In this document: piece by piece, positions 59,886-64,000 of the stretch
How positions within the stretch are numbered: position 1 is the first letter of the stretch
How the letters are laid out: each line of letters begins with the position of its first letter
Source of the DNA: Cristatella mucedo
Taxonomy: Eukaryota; Bryozoa; Phylactolaemata; Cristatellidae
NCBI GenBank assembly: GCA_009760855.2
Contig: WPIO01000066.1
Span: forward strand, 1,450,501 to 1,514,500
Length of the DNA stretch: 64,000 nucleotides
Direction of reading: 5' to 3'
Program-made: the position numbers and the translations under genes
The notes under the pieces: model-generated
What the model was told of the DNA's origin: nothing
The model's database searches: none
Seen by the model: only the letters and a program-made list of their open reading frames with translations

Positions 59886-61055
59886 GGACTGGCGCTCGGC
59901 GCCGACGCACTACCACCTGTTGGCGTGCACGCACTACCGGCGCTGGGCGCCGACCCACTACCGCTCTCGGTGCGCATGCACGACGGCCGCTCGGTGCTGG
60001 CGCACTGCCGCCGCTCGGCGCAAATGCACTACCGCCGCACTAGCGCCGCTCGGCGCGTACGCACAACGGCCGCTCGCCGCAGACGCACAACGGCCGCTCG
60101 CCGCCGACGCACAACCGCCGCTAGCCGCTGACGCACTGCCGCCGTACAGAGCGTACGCGCTACCACCGCACTACTGCCGCTCCGTGCCTATGCACTATCG
60201 CCGCTCGGCGCCGACGCACCACCGCTGCTTGGCTCGTATGCACTACCGCCGCTCGGTGCGAATACACTACCGCCGCACTACGGCCGCTTGGCGGTGACGC
60301 TTTACTGCAGCTCGGCGCCGACGCACTACCGCCGCCCGGCACGAATGCACTACAGCCGCTCGGCTCGTGCGCACCGCGGCCGCTCGGTGCGTAGGCATTA
60401 CCGACAGCGCTTGAGCACTAACGCCGCACTGAAGCCGCTCGGCACGTACGCACTACTGCAGCTCAGCGCCGACACACTGTTGGGGCTCGTGGGCGGGCGA
60501 TGGCGGCGCGACTAAGAGCGAAGCCCCCAAAAAGCGTGTCGTGGCGTTGTCGACGACGACTGCAATATATGATATAGCAGCCGTCGTGCGTGCTGCTCCG
60601 GAGCACGTGGTTTTAAGGGAGAGAAGAGAGTGGATAGCGTGCGTGCGGGCCGACACACAGGCAGTAAGTGAATTGAGCCGTGATGAACGCGTCACGTGCC
60701 GGCAAGGAGCGTCGGCTGGGGCGGAACCACGTGACGGCGACACAGCGCTACCACCACTCGGCGCGTGCGCACTACGGGCGCCAGTGCCGCCGCACTTCCG
60801 TAGCTCGGCGGAGACGCACTATCACAGCTCAGTGCTGACGCACAACCACCGGTCGGCGCGTAGGCAATATATCAGGTCGGCGCTAGGCACTATATCTGGT
60901 CGGTGCGTATGCACTACCTCTGTTTGGCACGTACACGCTCCTCAGCTCGGCACCGACGCATTACCGCCGCCGAGCGGTGGGCATGGACTACTGCCGTACT
61001 ACCACCGGTCGGCACGTACGAGCTACCACAGCTCAGTGCCGACCTTAGTTCCGCC
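59885..61055. repeat. CpG-rich minisatellite array 7
   Basis: Forward-orientation units on ggcgccgacgcactaccgcc with variants. A stretch of non-repeat sequence at about 60490-60740 interrupts it and has a short open frame with no recognised motif. Confidence 0.85.
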
Positions 61056-61712
61056 TCGGCTTGAATGTTGTAATTCCCTTTTGACTGGGCTACCAAAGAA
61101 AGCAACTAGGCTAATGCTGCTGGCTCTGATTATGGCTGCAAGGCTACTTTTCAAGTCCTGGGGTTTGACCGCTGGTCTCCTTTGCTAAAAGAGCTACGAT
61201 GGCTGCCGGTTGACTAAAGGATACCGAGTGAAGTTCACATGCCGAACCACTAGGCCAAGGCCACTGCTTGGCTCCCCTTGACCTTGCTGAACTGCTGCAC
61301 CAGTTTCAGCCTCGTCGTGTGGTCAGGTCCTGTATGGACAATAAATGAGAGCTGTTCCGTTGCCCAGTTTGAAGACCGTTGGCAATAAAAGCTTTAGCTC
61401 AGCTTGTCTTAGACTGCAGAACTCGCTTCCACGATTCGTATACAAAAGCTAATCTCCTGCTGCAGACTCGTCCTTTTCAGCGGTCCTGTGGTGGTACTTC
61501 CATGCTACTCACTACCTCAACTGCTCTCCTGACTCTGTTATGCTTCCCACTTTCCCTTTGTTGGGGAAGATACAGTTTGTTGGCTACCGAATGGTTACCG
61601 AAAGCCGCTTAGGCTATGAGGGTGTGCAACAACACTCTCCTGCATAACACCGGCATACTCTTAACGGCTTTGTGGAGTTATAGATGGAAATACATTACAT
61701 TACCTTACAATG
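61055..61712 (+). mobile_element. LINE family B C-terminal copy with 3' end
   Basis: The frame begins CCNSLLTGLPKKATRLMLLA, continues with the tail in other frames, and ends with the 3' region and attacattac at about 61693-61703. It is the longest family B copy in the window. Confidence 0.78.
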
Positions 61713-61802
61713 AAAGGTAACACTAGTCGGCCGGCGACCTATCGGCCGAGCCCTCCACTGACCAACCGAGCGTGGGCGTGGCATGATGTCATGCCCATAG
61801 GT

Positions 61803-64000
61803 CAGACGTGGGCAAACTACTGTCCGTGGGCCATATACGACCCGTTGGGCTTTTCAATCCGGCCGCCGAACTCGTCCACGTAATATTATTAAATTAAATT
61901 TTAATATAAAGACACCTCAATCATTTTATCTAGCTGCAATTTTCATCTTTCCCCAGCAGATGGCGAACCCTAAAGACATTGATACTCGACTGTGATGCAT
62001 TACGGTTACTATCTACTTCCTTTGTCGCTTTGTACTTTCAGCCCGTCAGTAAACATGCGCGGACCGATGAAAAAAAATAGGCAGTGAGTGCCGAGTGTTC
62101 AATAAAGAGTGGACAGCAAAATATTTTTCACTGAAGTCCGATCAACAGCTGTATGTCTGACATACCAAGAAACTGTAGCAGTTTGTAAAGAATATAGCAT
62201 CAGCCGTCATTTGCCACAAAACATGCAAAACAAGTACGCCAGTCAACAGTCTCCACCAGAACGCGAGGCTACAGCTCAGAGATTGACGGCTAATATACTT
62301 ACTCAGCCAAACCTTTTTACAGACGAACTGAGATTCAAGAGTCAAGTACTAAGGCAATTTTTTTGCTGGCACTCAAATTAGCAAAGGCCAGTAAGTCTTT
62401 TCCCGAAGTCAAATTTTTAAAAGAATGCATTTGTGACAGCAGGTCTCTTGCATCGGAGAGCAAAGGCAAATTTGGAAAAAACAGTTTATCACGCAAAACT
62501 CTGACTCGCCGTGTGGAATTGATTGACGAAGATATAGCCAGCAAATTAAACAAACAGGCGGAGTCCTTCGAGTTTTATTCGCTAGCACTGAATGAAAGTA
62601 AAGACTTGAAAGACACTGCTCGGCTCCTAATTTTTATTCAAGGGATTAGCAACCCTTTTGAGATCACAGAGGAATTTTTTACCATGGAGTCCATGAAAGG
62701 AAAAATGAGGGGAGAGGACTTGTATAATCAAGTGTCTGCTGTCATTGAGAGAATGAAGCTACCTTGGAGTAAGCTTGATAGTGTCACTATGGATGGATCG
62801 CCAAAACATTCTGGGAAAAACGTTGGGCTGCTAAAATAAATGCAGTCAAAAGTGAAAGAGGAAAATCCTGATCAGGATGCTATTTTCCTTCACTGCACCC
62901 TTCATCAGGAAGTTCTGTGTAAGTGTATATATTGCAGCTAAGTCGTGCGCCATGAATCCAGTCGTAAAGCCTGCTAAGCTTGTACGAGCAAAAGGACTTC
63001 AGCTTATTGTGTTCCTGGAAGAAACCGATGCAGATCACCAAGACTTACTTTAAAACTCTCCTGCGCACTGGCTAAGTTTGGGCAAAGTCTTTCAAAGAGT
63101 GTGGAAGCTGAAGGATAAGATCACTGCATTTTTGGAGTTAATGAAGAAATCGAACGTTTCCCGAACTAAGTGAAAGAACGGGCTTTGTGACTTTACGTTT
63201 ACTGTGAACATACTTTCGCACATGAATGAGCTAAACACCAAGTTACAGGGGAACGATCAATTTTGTGCACGACATGTACACTTATATTAGTGCCTACAAA
63301 TCCATGCTATCTATTTTCTCCAAAGAAATTTCAAGCAAATCTTTCACTCATTTCCCCACACTAGCCACTCAGAAAGAGGCAAACCGAAATGTGCAGAAAT
63401 AAAATAAATCACTGGTTAGCCTGCACCGAAAATTCTGCCGTCGTTTCTGTGACTTTGAAAAATTGAAAAGTCACTTCAGCTGGTGTCATGTCCCCTGTCA
63501 CAAGACCCTGAAACTGCACCATAGGAGCTGCAGTTGGCACTTATAGATCTTCAGTCTGACTCTGCATTGAAAGAGAAGTTCAACTCTCTTAAACTGATCG
63601 ACTTTTATGCTTCACTTAACGAAGCCACGTTTCCAAACCTCTGGAGAACCGCACAGAAGATGCTGACGCTGTTTGGCTCAATATATGTGTGGGAACAGTG
63701 ACATTTCTTGACATTCAGTGTCACAAAGCAAATCCCGTCACAGATCCAAGTTAACTGACCAACACCTCTAATCTATCTTGAGAATTCTCACAACAAATAT
63801 AACGCCAGACATTGATGCACTTGCAAAAAAAGGAGACAAACACTTTTCTCATTGATACTGAATGGCAGTTCATTACTACGTTTTAATTTATTAAATTTGT
63901 AAAAATGTTTACAATAAACTAAGCATGATTGTGGTTTGTTGACTGTCAAAGGCCTAATATTTGCATGAACTAGTTTTTATATTTTATTTGGATTAGTTCA
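61803..64000 (+). mobile_element. hAT DNA transposon, left end and decayed transposase
   Basis: The element begins at cagacgtgggcaaactac (61803), a terminal sequence typical of hAT elements, preceded by ccataggt (61795-61802), which has the length of a hAT target-site duplication. The transposase region follows from about 62109. The right end was not found, so the element probably extends past the window. Confidence 0.7.
62109..63860 (+). pseudogene. hAT transposase-like pseudogene (ZBED/GTF2IRD2-like group)
   Basis: Resembles transposase-derived GTF2IRD2/EPM2AIP1/ZBED-type proteins. Segments in order: YQETVAVCKEYSISRH and TANILTQPNLFTDE (62109-62381), SKSFPEVKFLKECICDS, SFEFYSLALNESKDLKDTAR and VTMDGSPKHSGKNVGLLK (62363-62836), IFLHCTLHQEVLC (about 62880), ELALIDLQSDSALKEKFNS-like (about 63530) and ITPDIDALAKK-like (about 63795). 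The first break is a frameshift at a T7 run (62358-62364), followed by an in-frame TAA at 62837 and more stops downstream. It no longer encodes a complete enzyme. Confidence 0.78.

Overview
The window looks like a repeat-rich locus from an invertebrate animal. Introns follow the GT-AG rule. Other animal signs are an immunoglobulin (Ig) superfamily receptor made of phase-1 exons, FRS2/DOK-like PTB adaptor genes, CR1/L2-type LINEs, a tRNA-derived SINE and a ZBED/GTF2IRD2-like hAT transposon. There are no bacterial-style operons. The species cannot be named from the sequence.

Region 1 (about 1.4-13.3 kb, + strand) holds one multi-exon cell-surface receptor gene: four extracellular exons (three clearly Ig-like, one less certain) and a last exon with a transmembrane segment and a Ser/Thr-rich tail without tyrosine. 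All visible exons use phase-1 boundaries. The signal-peptide exon is not seen and probably lies upstream of the window. The introns are filled with LINE fragments.

Region 2 (about 13.3-27.8 kb) is mostly non-genic: microsatellites (GT, AT, CT), LINE and SINE pieces, and the first copy of a large composite non-coding repeat that carries a CpG-rich minisatellite.

Region 3 (about 27.8-45 kb) contains three relatives of one minus-strand gene family, with an N-myristoylation-type start and an IRS/DOK/FRS2-type PTB domain. The copy at 43.8-44.6 kb looks intact. The copy at 32.1-33.0 kb keeps its start and tail but has lost most of the PTB core. The copy at 28.9-29.65 kb is a pseudogene with a lost start, a LINE-tail insertion and a frameshift. 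Shared flanking modules show that the genes spread by segmental duplication together with the composite repeat.

Region 4 (about 45-61 kb) is repeat DNA: an LTR with primer-binding site, further LINE and SINE copies, another copy of the composite repeat, and three inverted, tandemly arranged copies of its core with CpG-rich arrays of about 24-bp units. Region 5 (61.8 kb to the end) is a decayed hAT DNA transposon whose left terminal inverted repeat is visible.

The window has two real gene themes, an Ig receptor and a small family of membrane-anchored PTB adaptors. Whether they act together is unknown. The most unusual structure is the repeated composite module: a promoter-like core plus dispersed CpG-rich minisatellite, in at least six copies and both orientations.
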